Source: Ligilactobacillus equi DSM 15833 = JCM 10991 (GTDB taxonomy: Bacteria > Bacillota > Bacilli > Lactobacillales > Lactobacillaceae). From it: DNA of 64,000 bases. Below, one piece after another: positions 44,546 through 53,512 of this stretch. The DNA is taken from positions 1 to 64,000 of the forward strand of contig NZ_BAMI01000001.1 of assembly GCF_000615765.1 (NCBI RefSeq), read 5' to 3'. The notes beneath the pieces were generated by a model. It did not search any database. It was not told where the DNA came from and saw only the letters and a list, made by a program, of their open reading frames with translations. Positions within the stretch are counted from its first letter, which is position 1; each line of letters opens with the position of its first letter. The translations under genes were made by a program, and so were the position numbers.

Positions 44546-45223
44546 ATGACGTTAATTAATGCATATCGACAAGATGATGTTGTTACCAAATTAACCAAGT
44601 GGGGTAGTGATTCTCTTAGCCAAAAAGAAATTTTACATTTTTTACTGGAAACCATGATGCCCAAACGTGTTGCTGCTAAAGTTGTGGCTAATTATTTTGA
44701 AAACTACAGTCACATTGCTCAACTACGAAATTTTACACCAGCTATGTGGCGTGGATTGATTGATGATGATCGTTACTGGCCGGTGCTAGCTATTTTACAA
44801 GCTTTTGCTCAAGCTTATCAAAAGCGACCTAAAGTCTCTTTGGGTGAAGTTTGTTCTAGTCGCGAAGTTGGCAAGTATATGAGTGAACGTTATGGTTTTG
44901 AAAAGCAAGAGCATTTGGTGGGACTATATTTAGACACTAAGAATCAAGTGATTGCCGAAAAAGTTATTTTTATTGGAACTCTGAATTCTGCTACAGTCCA
45001 TCCCCGTGAAATTTTCCGAGAGGCTTTGGCGCATAGTGCAGCCCATGTGCTTATTGTGCATAATCATCCTTCGGGTAAGGTCACACCTTCAAAAAACGAT
45101 TTACACTTAACCAAGCGCCTGGTGGATTGTGGGGAACTGTTGGGAATTGATCTTTTGGATCATATTATCGTTGGTGATAGTGACTATCTCAGCTTACGAG
45201 AAGAAGGAATTATAAAAAGTTAG
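44546..45223 (+). CDS. radC: RadC-family JAB/MPN-domain protein
   Basis: A 225-residue protein with the JAMM metal motif VHNHPSGKVTPSKNDLHLTKRL near residues 172-193 and the upstream conserved Glu. The N-terminal helix-hairpin-helix-like part is diverged. Despite the name, a DNA-repair role is not proven for the family. It stands just before the mre locus, the common place in Bacilli. Confidence 0.92.
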   Translation: MTLINAYRQDDVVTKLTKWGSDSLSQKEILHFLLETMMPKRVAAKVVANYFENYSHIAQLRNFTPAMWRGLIDDDRYWPVLAILQAFAQAYQKRPKVSLGEVCSSREVGKYMSERYGFEKQEHLVGLYLDTKNQVIAEKVIFIGTLNSATVHPREIFREALAHSAAHVLIVHNHPSGKVTPSKNDLHLTKRLVDCGELLGIDLLDHIIVGDSDYLSLREEGIIKS

Positions 45224-45306
45224 TAAATCTTACAAATTCTGAGATTTTTTATGCAAAATCTGCTAAACTATAACCTGAAGTCTAAGAATGTTGCGAGGAA
45301 AATAAA

Positions 45307-45516
45307 ATGTTAACAGGAACTGTAAGTCGCTTTAACTCAGATAAAGGTTTTGGGTTTATTGAGCTTGACGGAAATAAAGCTAATCCCATTTTTGTATATC
45401 GTAGTGCGATTATGACAGCTACCCGAACTTTAGCTAAAGGACAAAAAGTTAGTTTTCAAGTTGTACGTGGTTTAAAGAACGTGCAAGCCGTAATGGTCAA
45501 ACCGATTGAGGATTAA
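45307..45516 (+). CDS. Cold-shock-domain protein with altered nucleic-acid-binding face
   Basis: A 69-residue CSD protein: TGTVSRFNSDKGFGFIELDG at the N-terminus keeps the RNP1 core KGFGFI, but the usual KWFN aromatic is SRFN and the RNP2 motif (VFVHFSAI in classical Csp) reads IFVYRSAI. So a Trp and the His-Phe pair of stacking residues are replaced by Arg and Tyr-Arg. The C-terminus is Csp-like (GQKVSFQVVRG). It may bind RNA in a different way. ATG 45307 follows GAGGAAAATAAA. Sits alone between radC and mreB. Confidence 0.85.
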   Translation: MLTGTVSRFNSDKGFGFIELDGNKANPIFVYRSAIMTATRTLAKGQKVSFQVVRGLKNVQAVMVKPIED

Positions 45517-45550
45517 ATAATCATTAAGATTTGCGCCAAAAAAGACACAG

Positions 45551-45594
45551 AGACTGTTTATTTAGTATGCTTAGAATTGAGCTAAAAATAGTCT
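45551..45594. repeat. Inverted repeat between the CSD gene and mreB
   Basis: agactgtttatttag and ctaaaaatagtct pair with small bulges. No clear T run; might be a weak terminator or a leader structure. The mreB -10 box TATAAT is at 45616-45621. Confidence 0.4.
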
Positions 45595-45678
45595 CAGTCA
45601 CCACCTTAAGTGTGGTATAATTAATCTAGTATAAAGTGAAATAGTGCCATAATAGGCCTTGTGAAGGGATGGGAAACA

Positions 45679-46683
45679 TTGTTCGGATTAGGAACAAAAA
45701 ATATCGGAATTGATTTGGGTACTGCAAATACGATTGTCTACGTTGAAGGCAAAGGGATTGTTTTACGTGAACCTTCCGTGGTAGCAAAAAATGTTAGAAC
45801 AGGTGAGATTTTAGCTGTTGGTTCAGATGCTCGGGATATGATTGGGCGGACACCTGGCGATATTGTCGCAATTCGTCCTATGAAAGATGGGGTTATCGCA
45901 GATTACGATACCACGATTGCAATGATGCGTTACTACATGGAAAAAGCCCTAGGAAACCGGGCAATGCACCCATATGTAATGGTGTGTGTGCCAAGCGGTG
46001 TTACTGAAGTTGAGAAGCGAGCCGTCATTGATGCTACTAAGGTAGCCGGGGCGCGTGATGCTTTTGTTATCGAGGAACCATTTGCGGCTGCTGTCGGGGC
46101 TGGTTTACCAGTAATGGATCCTACGGGGAGTATGGTTGTAGATATCGGTGGGGGGACTACTGATGTGGCGACTATTTCTTTAGGTGGGATTGTGTCTAGT
46201 CGTTCTATTCGGATTGCAGGTGACAAAATTGATGAAGCTATCACTTACTATGTACGTAAAACCTATAACCTTTTAATCGGTGAAAGAACGACTGAACAAT
46301 TAAAGATTGACGTAGCTTCAGCTTCAGTAGATGCAGCTAAGGAATTAGAAGCGCAATCTATTCGGGGACGTGACTTGTTGACAGGGTTACCTAAAACTAT
46401 TGAAATTCAACCGGTTGATGTGGCAGAAGCTATTCAAGAATTTGTGCAAGAAATTATTACAGCTGTCAAGGAAACTTTAGAGGAAACATCTCCAGAAATT
46501 TCCGCTGATGTGATTGACCACGGAATTGTCTTAACTGGTGGGGGAGCACTTTTACGTAACTTACCAGAAGTGATTGGTGAAGCTACTGAAGTACCAGTTT
46601 TCGTTGCGACTGATCCACTTGATTGTGTGGCCATTGGGACTGGTGAATCTCTCAAGAGTATCGAAGTTATGCGAAATAAGTAA
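45679..46683 (+). CDS. mreB: Rod shape-determining protein MreB
   Basis: A 334-residue actin homologue: [38 protein letters not shown] and [16 protein letters not shown]. It polymerises under the membrane and steers RodA/PBP2-type synthases. TTG 45679 (giving [11 protein letters not shown]) has AAGGGA upstream and matches MreB N-termini of relatives; GTG 45661 is a less likely start. A terminator between mreB and mreC is noted. Confidence 0.95.
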   Translation: MFGLGTKNIGIDLGTANTIVYVEGKGIVLREPSVVAKNVRTGEILAVGSDARDMIGRTPGDIVAIRPMKDGVIADYDTTIAMMRYYMEKALGNRAMHPYVMVCVPSGVTEVEKRAVIDATKVAGARDAFVIEEPFAAAVGAGLPVMDPTGSMVVDIGGGTTDVATISLGGIVSSRSIRIAGDKIDEAITYYVRKTYNLLIGERTTEQLKIDVASASVDAAKELEAQSIRGRDLLTGLPKTIEIQPVDVAEAIQEFVQEIITAVKETLEETSPEISADVIDHGIVLTGGGALLRNLPEVIGEATEVPVFVATDPLDCVAIGTGESLKSIEVMRNK

Positions 46684-46703
46684 GACTGGCGATTAGTCAT
46701 GGC

Positions 46704-46744
46704 AATTAAGAGGTTGGAAAATCGTCCAGCCTCTTAATTTTTTG
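46704..46744 (+). terminator. Hairpin with T run between mreB and mreC
   Basis: aattaagagg and cctcttaatt with inner tgg/cca pairing, followed by six T residues. A full intrinsic terminator within the mre operon. Confidence 0.8.
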
Positions 46745-46759
46745 AATGGAGACTAAAAA

Positions 46760-47611
46760 ATGCAAAAATCTTTTTTTAATAGAAATTTGGTCGTAATTTT
46801 AGTAGCGCTTATTTTCTCTTTCTTACTCATTGCTTTTTCGATTGGGATGAGAAATAATAGCGCTGCTCCTAGTTTTATCCAGTCTTTTGGAAATGACGCG
46901 AGTGCTGTGGTTGATCGGGTTGTCACGTGGCCGATTGCAAAGGTCAAAAATGTGGGGACTACGCTTTCGAGTTTAACAGATACTTATCAAGAAAATAAGC
47001 ATTTGAAAAGCCAATTGAATACGCTAGCGCAGACCAAAGCGGAAAATCAAACATTACGGCAAGAAAATAAAAATCTAAAAAAACAAGTTAACCTTAACCG
47101 GACTTTGACCGACTATGGCCGGATTTCTGCTTATGTAATTACACGGAGTCCAAGTAGTTGGCAAAATCAAATTGTAATTAGCGAGGGTTCTAACGCTGGT
47201 GTTACAAAAAACTCTGCTGTCATGGTGGATCAAGGTCTGATTGGTCGGGTGGTAGAAGTTAATAAGTTGAGTAGTAAAGTGGAGCTGATTTCGACCACCA
47301 ATGATAGCGCCAACCGTTTTGCCGTCCAATTGACCAATAGTGAAGGTCAAGTAGTCAATGGTTTAGTCACAGACTACGATAAGGACAAAGGGCAAATTGT
47401 GATGGGGCAAGTTACCCGCAATGTAAAAATAAAAAAGGGCACACGAGTGATTACCTCAGGTTTAGGTGGTACTACACCTAAAGGACTATATGTTGGTAAG
47501 GTAGTTCGAGTTTCTCAAGCAGGCGACAGTTCGAATACTAAAATTTACATTCAGCCAGCGGCCGATTTAAATAATTTGTCTGCAGTAACGGTTGCCAAAA
47601 GAGCAGATTAG
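46760..47611 (+). CDS. mreC: Rod shape-determining protein MreC
   Basis: A 283-residue protein with an N-terminal membrane helix (LVVILVALIFSFLLIAFSIG, residues about 10-29), a coiled coil (about 75-115, LKSQLNTLAQTKAENQTLRQ) and a beta-rich outside domain with VITRSPSSWQNQIVISEGS and VITSGLGG. MreC links MreB filaments to wall synthases. GGAG ribosome site precedes ATG 46760. Confidence 0.94.
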   Translation: MQKSFFNRNLVVILVALIFSFLLIAFSIGMRNNSAAPSFIQSFGNDASAVVDRVVTWPIAKVKNVGTTLSSLTDTYQENKHLKSQLNTLAQTKAENQTLRQENKNLKKQVNLNRTLTDYGRISAYVITRSPSSWQNQIVISEGSNAGVTKNSAVMVDQGLIGRVVEVNKLSSKVELISTTNDSANRFAVQLTNSEGQVVNGLVTDYDKDKGQIVMGQVTRNVKIKKGTRVITSGLGGTTPKGLYVGKVVRVSQAGDSSNTKIYIQPAADLNNLSAVTVAKRAD

Positions 47612-47621
47612 GTGGGATAAT

Positions 47622-48134
47622 ATGAAATTAAAAATGTCTTATGTTTTTCCTTTAGGCCTCTTTTTGGCGCTTTTCTTGGATGGGAGTTTAAGTTATGTGG
47701 CCTCGGACACGCTATTTAATACCCAAGTTGAGATAGAAAGTCGCTTTATTTTATTATGGTTGGTCTTAGCAATTTGTTTTGTTCCTGATCTGGCTCATCC
47801 ATATTTTTGGGCAACATTTGCGGGTTTGGTATTTGACAGTTATTATACTAGTATTTTAGGGATTATGACCGTGATTTTACCATTGGTAGTTTACCTTACT
47901 AAGGAGACGATGGCTTTTTTTAAAACCTCATTTTGGGTAGTTTGTTTGATGTATTTTATTGATGTTACCGTTGTTTCATTAGGTTTTTATTTATTCAATA
48001 ACTTGATTGGTTTTACAGCGGGTAGTCAAGCAGACTATATTTTAAAGGTTTTGTGGCCAACCTTGACCTATAACATGGTCTGTTTTTTATTCTTATACTG
48101 GCCACTAAAAGAATTATTTACAAGGGTTAAGTAA
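47622..48134 (+). CDS. mreD: Rod shape-determining protein MreD
   Basis: A 170-residue membrane protein with five or six helices, opening SYVFPLGLFLALFLDGSLSY and containing PDLAHPYFWATFAGLVFDSYY, the D-x-x-x-P and G-x-x-x-D features of MreD. It starts 10 bases after mreC with GGTGGGATAAT and completes the mreBCD set. Confidence 0.88.
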   Translation: MKLKMSYVFPLGLFLALFLDGSLSYVASDTLFNTQVEIESRFILLWLVLAICFVPDLAHPYFWATFAGLVFDSYYTSILGIMTVILPLVVYLTKETMAFFKTSFWVVCLMYFIDVTVVSLGFYLFNNLIGFTAGSQADYILKVLWPTLTYNMVCFLFLYWPLKELFTRVK

Positions 48135-48150
48135 GTGAAGAAGGTGCAAA

Positions 48151-48828
48151 ATGAAGGCAGTTGTTTTAAAAGGCCGGACCGACGGCTATGAAATAAAAAT
48201 CGCGCCCACTGCGGAATTTAAAATGGTAGTTGTTGAGTTAGAAGAGTTATTAGCGCACCTGGCTCAGGAAAATCGGACCAAGGATGGAATTTTAACTTTC
48301 CAAATTACCACGGGGCAGCGTTTATTCTTACCAGAAGAAAATCAGCAAATTGAAGCAGTTTTTGCGAAGTATGATAATTTGAAAATTCATAAGATTTCAG
48401 CTGATGTAATTCGCAAAGAAGATGCCTTAGAATTTATCGAAAAGCGTAATATTAAGCTAAATGGTGATACGGTCCGCAATGGCCAAGTGCTTGATTTACA
48501 GGGTGATGTCCTATTTGTGGGACAGGTACACCAAGGGGGGCTTTTACGAACAACGGGTAGCTTGTACATTTTAGGTAAAATCGAAGGGATTGTCCATGCA
48601 GGGTTTAGCGATAACTCAGCGGCGGTAATTATCGGTGAACTGGGATCTGCGCAACAAATACGAATTGCGGATTTGGTGGAAATCGTTGCCGACCATCCCC
48701 AAGAAAATTATGCGAAGAAGCAAGTAATCTACGTATCTGACTTACATAGTTTTGAAAGAACGGAGATTAGTGAATTAAGGACGCTCCGACCAAAGTCTTT
48801 TGTGACGATTGGTGCGTTGACGTTCTGA
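48151..48828 (+). CDS. minC: Septum site-determining protein MinC
   Basis: A 225-residue protein. The C-terminal beta-helix domain reads GDTVRNGQVLDLQGDVLFVGQVHQGG, then TGSLYILGKIEGIVHAG, the MinC dimer domain; the N-terminal domain is more diverged, as usual in lactobacilli. It inhibits FtsZ assembly away from midcell when bound to MinD. The start is ATG 48151, 16 bases after mreD. Confidence 0.93.
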   Translation: MKAVVLKGRTDGYEIKIAPTAEFKMVVVELEELLAHLAQENRTKDGILTFQITTGQRLFLPEENQQIEAVFAKYDNLKIHKISADVIRKEDALEFIEKRNIKLNGDTVRNGQVLDLQGDVLFVGQVHQGGLLRTTGSLYILGKIEGIVHAGFSDNSAAVIIGELGSAQQIRIADLVEIVADHPQENYAKKQVIYVSDLHSFERTEISELRTLRPKSFVTIGALTF

Positions 48829-48847
48829 ATTATGAGGAGGCCATTTT

Positions 48848-49657
48848 ATGGGAAGAGCAATTGTTGTTACATCAGGTAAAGGTGGTGTAGGTAAGACGAC
48901 CACTACGGCTAATGTGGGGACGGCTTTAGCCTTAATGGGCAAACGGGTCTGTTTAGTCGATTTAGATATTGGTTTACGTAATTTAGATGTGGTTTTAGGC
49001 CTAGATAACCGCATTATCTACGATATCATGGACGTAATTGAACAAAGAGCAAAATTACGTCAAGCTTTAGTTAAAGATAAGCGTTTCGAAGATAAATTAT
49101 ATCTCTTACCAGCAGCACAAAATACTGATAAAGATGCCTTGCAACCGGATGAGGTGAAGGCGATTGTTGATGAATTAAAAGAAGAATTTGATTATGTCTT
49201 ACTTGATTGTCCTGCCGGGATTGAGCAAGGATTTGCTAATGCAGTTGTCGGGGCGGATGAAGCTATTGTGGTTTCAACTGCGGAAATTCCTTCCGTGCGG
49301 GATGCCGACCGTGTTGTTGGGCTGTTAGAAAAGTACAACTTAAAGGCTGCGCCAATGTTGGTTATTAGTCGGATTAAACGTCACATGGTAAAAAATGGTG
49401 AAATGATGGATGTTGATGAGATTACTCAACATCTTGGAATTCGCCTTTTGGGGATGGTCTTTGATGACGAAGGTGTGATTAAGGCTACTAATACCGGGGA
49501 ACCTGTAGTGATGGATGAACAAAACATGGCTTCCCAAGGATTCCGGAATATTGCCCGGCGTTTAGAAGGTGAAACCGTCCCTTTAATGACAATGAAGGAA
49601 GAAGAGAAACAGCAGAGCTTCTTCGGTAAGTTGACAAGTTGGTTTAAACGAAACTAA
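48848..49657 (+). CDS. minD: Septum site-determining ATPase MinD
   Basis: A 269-residue ParA-type ATPase with the deviant Walker A SGKGGVGKTTTTANVGTALA, VCLVDLDIGLRNLDVVLG, VLLDCPAGIEQGF, and a C-terminal amphipathic membrane-targeting helix (FFGKLTSWFKRN). It brings MinC to the membrane. GAGGAGG precedes ATG 48848. minCD lies in one operon with mreCD, tying shape and division-site control. Confidence 0.96.
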   Translation: MGRAIVVTSGKGGVGKTTTTANVGTALALMGKRVCLVDLDIGLRNLDVVLGLDNRIIYDIMDVIEQRAKLRQALVKDKRFEDKLYLLPAAQNTDKDALQPDEVKAIVDELKEEFDYVLLDCPAGIEQGFANAVVGADEAIVVSTAEIPSVRDADRVVGLLEKYNLKAAPMLVISRIKRHMVKNGEMMDVDEITQHLGIRLLGMVFDDEGVIKATNTGEPVVMDEQNMASQGFRNIARRLEGETVPLMTMKEEEKQQSFFGKLTSWFKRN

Positions 49658-49660
49658 ATG

Positions 49661-49689
49661 TTGACAAAAGCAAAAATTGTCGGTAAGAT
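49661..49689 (+). promoter_or_regulatory. Promoter of the T-box-controlled ABC transporter operon
   Basis: TTGACA (49661-49666) and TAAGAT (49684-49689) with a 17-base spacer, directly after minD. Confidence 0.8.
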
Positions 49690-49699
49690 TGACTTAATA

Positions 49700-49978
49700 A
49701 AAAATTCAGACAAAGACATCGAATAGAAGAGTAGTAGGACCGCTATTAGACTAGAGAATTCTGATCACCGGCTGTAAGTCAGAAATAATATGTGCTATGA
49801 ACCACATCTAGGAGTTGTTAATTTGAACTTTAGTAGGATTGACCGGTCGTGCCCGTTACTACACAGACTTATCGCCAATGGCTGATAAGTTACTGAGCCT
49901 ATTTTCGTGAGAAGATAGGGCATTGAGGTGGTACCGTGCGTTTGCGCCCTCTTGAGGAAACTCAAGGGGGCCTTTTTG
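49700..49978 (+). promoter_or_regulatory. T-box riboswitch leader of the amino-acid ABC transporter (candidate His specifier)
   Basis: Stem I carries an AGTAGTA-type motif (agagtagtaggac) and an apical hairpin tctga/tcaga. The T-box motif GAGGTGGTACCGTGCG is at 49925-49940, and the terminator ccctcttgag/ctcaagggg with TTTTT is at 49946-49977. The region just before the 3' arm of Stem I reads gaaccacatctag; CAC (His) fits the specifier position, although CCA or ACC are not excluded without folding. This matches known T-box regulation of hisXYZ-type transporters in Lactobacillales. It fills the 338-base gap between minD and the permease. Confidence 0.85.
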
Positions 49979-49995
49979 TTTAGGAGGAGATTAAG

Positions 49996-50648
49996 ATGAA
50001 TTTAACATATATTTGGGAAATTTTGCCTTCACTGTTAAGTGGGGCAAGCTTAACCTTGCAATTATTTTTATGGACCTTAGTGGGATCAGTACCGTTGGGA
50101 TTAATCGTGGCCTTAGGTTTAATGTCCAAATTCACCCCCTTGCGTGAATTATTAAAATTCTATGTGTGGTTAATCCGTGGGACGCCACTTTTATTACAAT
50201 TGATTTTTGTCTTTTATGGTCTACCGATTCTTTCTAGCGCCCTAACCTTACCTCGTTATGAGGCAGCGGTAGTAACCTTCATTATCAATTACGCTGCTTA
50301 CTTTGCGGAAATTTTCCGGGGAGGTTTACAATCGATTGATAAGGGGCAATACGAAAGTGCCAAGGTTTTACGCTTAAACTACTGGCAAACAATTCACAAA
50401 ATTGTAGCCCCCAAGTCTTTAAAATTGTCTTACCTTCCGTAGGTAACGAAGTTATTAATCTGGTTAAGGATTCTAGTTTAGTTTATGTTATTGGTTTGGG
50501 AGATTTATTACGGGCCGGAAATGTAGCCACAACCCGAGATGTAACCTTGGTACCTTACATTGTAGTCGCAATTATGTATCTTTTAATGACGGCGATTTTA
50601 TCTTACCTCTTGCGGAAGATTGAACAACGTTATAGCTATTGGAAATAA
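49996..50648 (+). CDS. Polar amino-acid ABC transporter permease, frame break near 50413
   Basis: A 217-residue HisM/GlnP-type permease: LPSLLSGASLTLQLFLWTLV at the N-terminus and WLIRGTPLLLQLIFVFYGLP, then the EAA loop AEIFRGGLQSIDKGQYESAKVL. One lost base near 50413 joins the end of the first frame to VFKIVLPSVGNEVINLVKDSSLVYVIG, down to TAA 50646-50648, with a final YLLRKIEQRYSYW. The break is in a run of C and A. Forms the membrane channel for the following ATPase and binding protein; histidine is the likely substrate from the T-box. Confidence 0.92.
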
Positions 50649-50665
50649 GAAATGAGGTGGACCGA

Positions 50666-51307
50666 ATGTTAGAGTTACGCGAAATTGTGAAAAAATATGG
50701 TGATCGTACCATTATCGACCACCTTAATTTAGAAGTCAAAGATGGTGAAATTTTAACCATTGTGGGTGAATCCGGTGGTGGAAAGACGACTTTGTTACGG
50801 TGCATTAGTGGCTTAGAAAAAATTAACAGTGGGCAGATTTTAATTGATGGTCAAAATTTTGACCCTTACCAAGCTAGTGATGATTCCGTGATTGGAGTCG
50901 TTTTCCAAGATTATAACCTTTTCCCTCACATGACAGTGCTAGAAAATATTGCTTTAGCGCCAATAATGGTTCTCAAAAAAAATAAAGCCATAGCTCACCA
51001 AGAAGCTCAAGAACTATTGGAACGTTTATCTTTGGGGGATAAGGGGCAGCTTTATCCTTATCAATTATCTGGGGGCCAAAAACAACGGGTTGCGATTGCG
51101 CGAGCCTTGGCTATGAAACCCAAGATTCTTTGTTATGACGAACCAACTAGTGCCTTGGATCCTAATTTAACCAAGGCGGTGGAAGAAATTATTTTAGACT
51201 TGAAAAAATCGGGGATGACCCAAATTATTATCACGCACGATTGGGATTTTGCTGAAAGAGTTTCTGATGAAACCTTAACCGTGAAACCACTCAAATTTGC
51301 TGACTAA
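50666..51307 (+). CDS. Polar amino-acid ABC transporter ATP-binding protein
   Basis: A 213-residue ATPase with Walker A VGESGGGKTTLLRCISGLE, the Q-loop FQDYNLFPHMTV, signature LSGGQKQRVAIARALAM, Walker B ILCYDEPTSALDP and the switch His in IITHD. Slightly shorter than the 240-residue GlnQ/HisP average, with a reduced C-terminus. ATG 50666 has GAGGTGG upstream. Drives the permease encoded just before. Confidence 0.93.
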   Translation: MLELREIVKKYGDRTIIDHLNLEVKDGEILTIVGESGGGKTTLLRCISGLEKINSGQILIDGQNFDPYQASDDSVIGVVFQDYNLFPHMTVLENIALAPIMVLKKNKAIAHQEAQELLERLSLGDKGQLYPYQLSGGQKQRVAIARALAMKPKILCYDEPTSALDPNLTKAVEEIILDLKKSGMTQIIITHDWDFAERVSDETLTVKPLKFAD

Positions 51308-51321
51308 GTGGGGTGGATAAA

Positions 51322-52165
51322 ATGCAAGTAAAAATCAAAAAAATCATCTGTGCGCTGGTGCTCCTAGCTCTGACAGTTACACTAGCTGCTTGTAGTGATG
51401 TAACTAAGCGGCTGATAACACTGATACCTGGTCCAAAATTGAAAAGCGGGGCAAGGTAGTTATTGGTTTAGATGATAGTTTTGTCCCTATGGGTTTTCGG
51501 CAAAAAGATGGTCGCCTAGTGGGCTTTGACGTTGAGTTAGCACGTGCCGTTTTCAAACGCCTTGATCTCAAGGTTTCTTTCCAAACCATTGACTGGTCTA
51601 TGAAAGAAACTGAATTGCGTAATGGGACGATTGACATGATTTGGAATGGTTATACTAAAACCAAGGCTCGGGAGAAAAATGCGACTTTTTCACATACTTA
51701 CCTTAATGATGAACAGTATCTTGTGGTTAAAAATAACAGTCATATTACCAACCTCGAGGAATGAAGGGGAAAATTTTAGGGGTGCAAACTGGTTCATCTG
51801 GTTATCAAGCTTACACGGATTATCCTAACTTATTGAAAAAATACGTGGGTTCAACTGTGCAGTATGACAGTTATAACAATGCCTTTTTAGATTTGAATGC
51901 CAAGCGAATTCAAGGGCTCTTGATTGACAGTGTTTACGCTAATTACTATATTGCTCACCAAAAAGATGCCTCCAGTTATCGGAAAATAAAAGTGGGTTAC
52001 CCTAAAGAGGAATTTGCCGTGGGAATGCGTAAAGGCGATGAAACATTAGAAAAAAAGGTTAATCGAGAGTTGCAGCGGATGGCCCAAGATGGTAGCCTAA
52101 AAAAATTAGCCCAAAAATGGTTTGGTTCCTCCAAAGAAGTAGCTTATCAGGATTTATTAAAATAA
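51322..52165 (+). CDS. Amino-acid ABC transporter substrate-binding lipoprotein, two frame breaks
   Basis: The N-terminus is a lipoprotein signal (KKIICALVLLALTVTLAACS, lipobox LAAC). Two lost bases, near 51411 and 51760, join three frames: ...DNTDTWSKIEKRGKVVIGLDDSFVPMG, VGFDVELARAVFKRLDL and TIDMIWNGYTKT, then MKGKILGVQTGSSGYQAY and LKKLAQKWFGSSKEV. This is an SBP_bac_3 protein of about 281 residues that catches a polar amino acid outside the membrane. Same operon as the permease and ATPase. Confidence 0.9.
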
Positions 52166-52185
52166 AGTAAGAGAGGAAAAACATC

Positions 52186-53112
52186 GTGAAAAATAAATGG
52201 TGGCGCTATTTATTGGGTGCTTTGGTAATAATTTTGTTGGGGGGTCTGGCTTACGGTAGTAACTACCTTGTGGATTTTGCTTTTACACGTAAAGATCCAA
52301 CGCCGAGTATTGCTAAGAAAGAACGGGTCTTGGTTAGAGATCAGGCTTGGTTAAAAAAAGTTAGGAAGCAGACCTGGACCCAAATGGCAGCAAACAGTGA
52401 TTTAAAACTCAAGGCAACTTATGTGCCAGCGACCAAAAAGACCAATAAAACGATTGTTGTAGCGCATGGCTATCATGAAAATCATGGGCGCATGGCCTCA
52501 TATATCCGTATGTTTCATAATTTAGGCTATAATGTCTTAGCTCCTGATGATCGGGGGGCAGGACAAAGTCAAGGAAAGTACACAACTTTTGGTTGGTTAG
52601 ACCGTTTGGACTATGTGAAGTGGATACAGCTGGTAGTCAAAAAGACTGGACAAGATGCGCAAATCGGTCTTTTTGGAGTTTCGATGGGTGGTGCTACCGT
52701 CATGATGACTAGTGGGGAAAGACTTCCTCGGCAAGTAAAGGCGATCATTGAAGATTGTGGTTATGACAGTGTGGAAAATGAATTGACATATCAATTAAAA
52801 AATTTGTTCGCTTTACCCAAGCAACCACTTATTACCACGGCTTCTTGGGTGGCGCGGTTTAAAGTTGGTTTTGACTTTTTACACGCTTCAGCAGCCGAAC
52901 AATTAAAGCACAATCATTTGCCAATTTTCTTTATCCACGGTGACCAGGATAAATATGTACCAACCAAGATGGTTTATCAAAATTACCGCGCAAGCCAAGG
53001 ACCAAAGCAACTATGGATTACCAAAAAGACTGCACATGCTATGTCTTACTATAATTATCCTCATGTTTACCGTACGAAAACAGCTGCGTTTTTTGCCAAA
53101 TATCTAAATTAA
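52186..53112 (+). CDS. Membrane-anchored alpha/beta hydrolase
   Basis: A 308-residue protein with an N-terminal membrane helix (YLLGALVIILLGGLAYGSNY) and an outside alpha/beta-hydrolase domain: IVVAHGYHENHGRM (oxyanion region), nucleophile elbow GVSMGGATVMM with Ser near 166, and Asp/His at HGDQDKYVP and TAHAMSYY. The Ser-Asp-His triad is complete. This resembles YqkD/Fjo21-type hydrolases. GTG 52186 start after GAGAGGAAAA. It lies 20 bases after the transporter operon. Substrate unknown. Confidence 0.9.
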   Translation: MKNKWWRYLLGALVIILLGGLAYGSNYLVDFAFTRKDPTPSIAKKERVLVRDQAWLKKVRKQTWTQMAANSDLKLKATYVPATKKTNKTIVVAHGYHENHGRMASYIRMFHNLGYNVLAPDDRGAGQSQGKYTTFGWLDRLDYVKWIQLVVKKTGQDAQIGLFGVSMGGATVMMTSGERLPRQVKAIIEDCGYDSVENELTYQLKNLFALPKQPLITTASWVARFKVGFDFLHASAAEQLKHNHLPIFFIHGDQDKYVPTKMVYQNYRASQGPKQLWITKKTAHAMSYYNYPHVYRTKTAAFFAKYLN

Positions 53113-53146
53113 AAAATCACCTGGTTTGAGTGCCAGGTGATTTTTG
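53112..53146 (+). terminator. Terminator of the hydrolase gene and transporter operon
   Basis: aaatcacctgg and ccaggtgattt flank tttgagtg, with A and T runs on both sides, so it may also serve the minus strand. Confidence 0.9.
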
Positions 53147-53225
53147 TGTCTTTTAGTATCATGGCAGTATCTGACTGCCAGTGCTAGAAGCTCGGTACTT
53201 CAGCACCGAGTTCATTCACGATGGT

Positions 53226-53342
53226 TTAGAAACCAAGGGTTTGTGCTAGTGGTAAGAGTGCGGCTAATAGAGTGATTAAAATCATTACCCACACGAAAAC
53301 CATAGTAATTTTTTGAAAAGTAGATTTCTTCTTTTTTTTCAC
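53226..53342 (-). CDS. DUF4044 small membrane protein (38 residues)
   Basis: On the minus strand, GTG 53342 begins MKKKKKSTFQKITMVFVWVM, then a hydrophobic helix and LAQTLGF before TAA. This is the DUF4044 pattern: a Lys-rich start, STFQKI, and one membrane helix. GGGGA lies 9 bases upstream, and a TATACT box with matching position lies near 53380. DUF4044 genes commonly sit beside DUF3397 and mraZ in lactobacilli, as here. Function unknown. Confidence 0.8.
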   Translation of the reverse strand: MKKKKKSTFQKITMVFVWVMILITLLAALLPLAQTLGF

Positions 53343-53512
53343 GGTGCTGTCCCCAATCGTAGATTTAGATTGTTTTTAGTATAACATAGAAAGAAAAAAA
53401 TTCAAAAAATAGTCTGGATTAATAGGTGAACTATTGACAGCGATAGGCTAGTAATGAGAAAATTATTTCGTATTAATGAGATTTTAATTTAAGCAGAGAA
53501 GAGGGATGGCAG

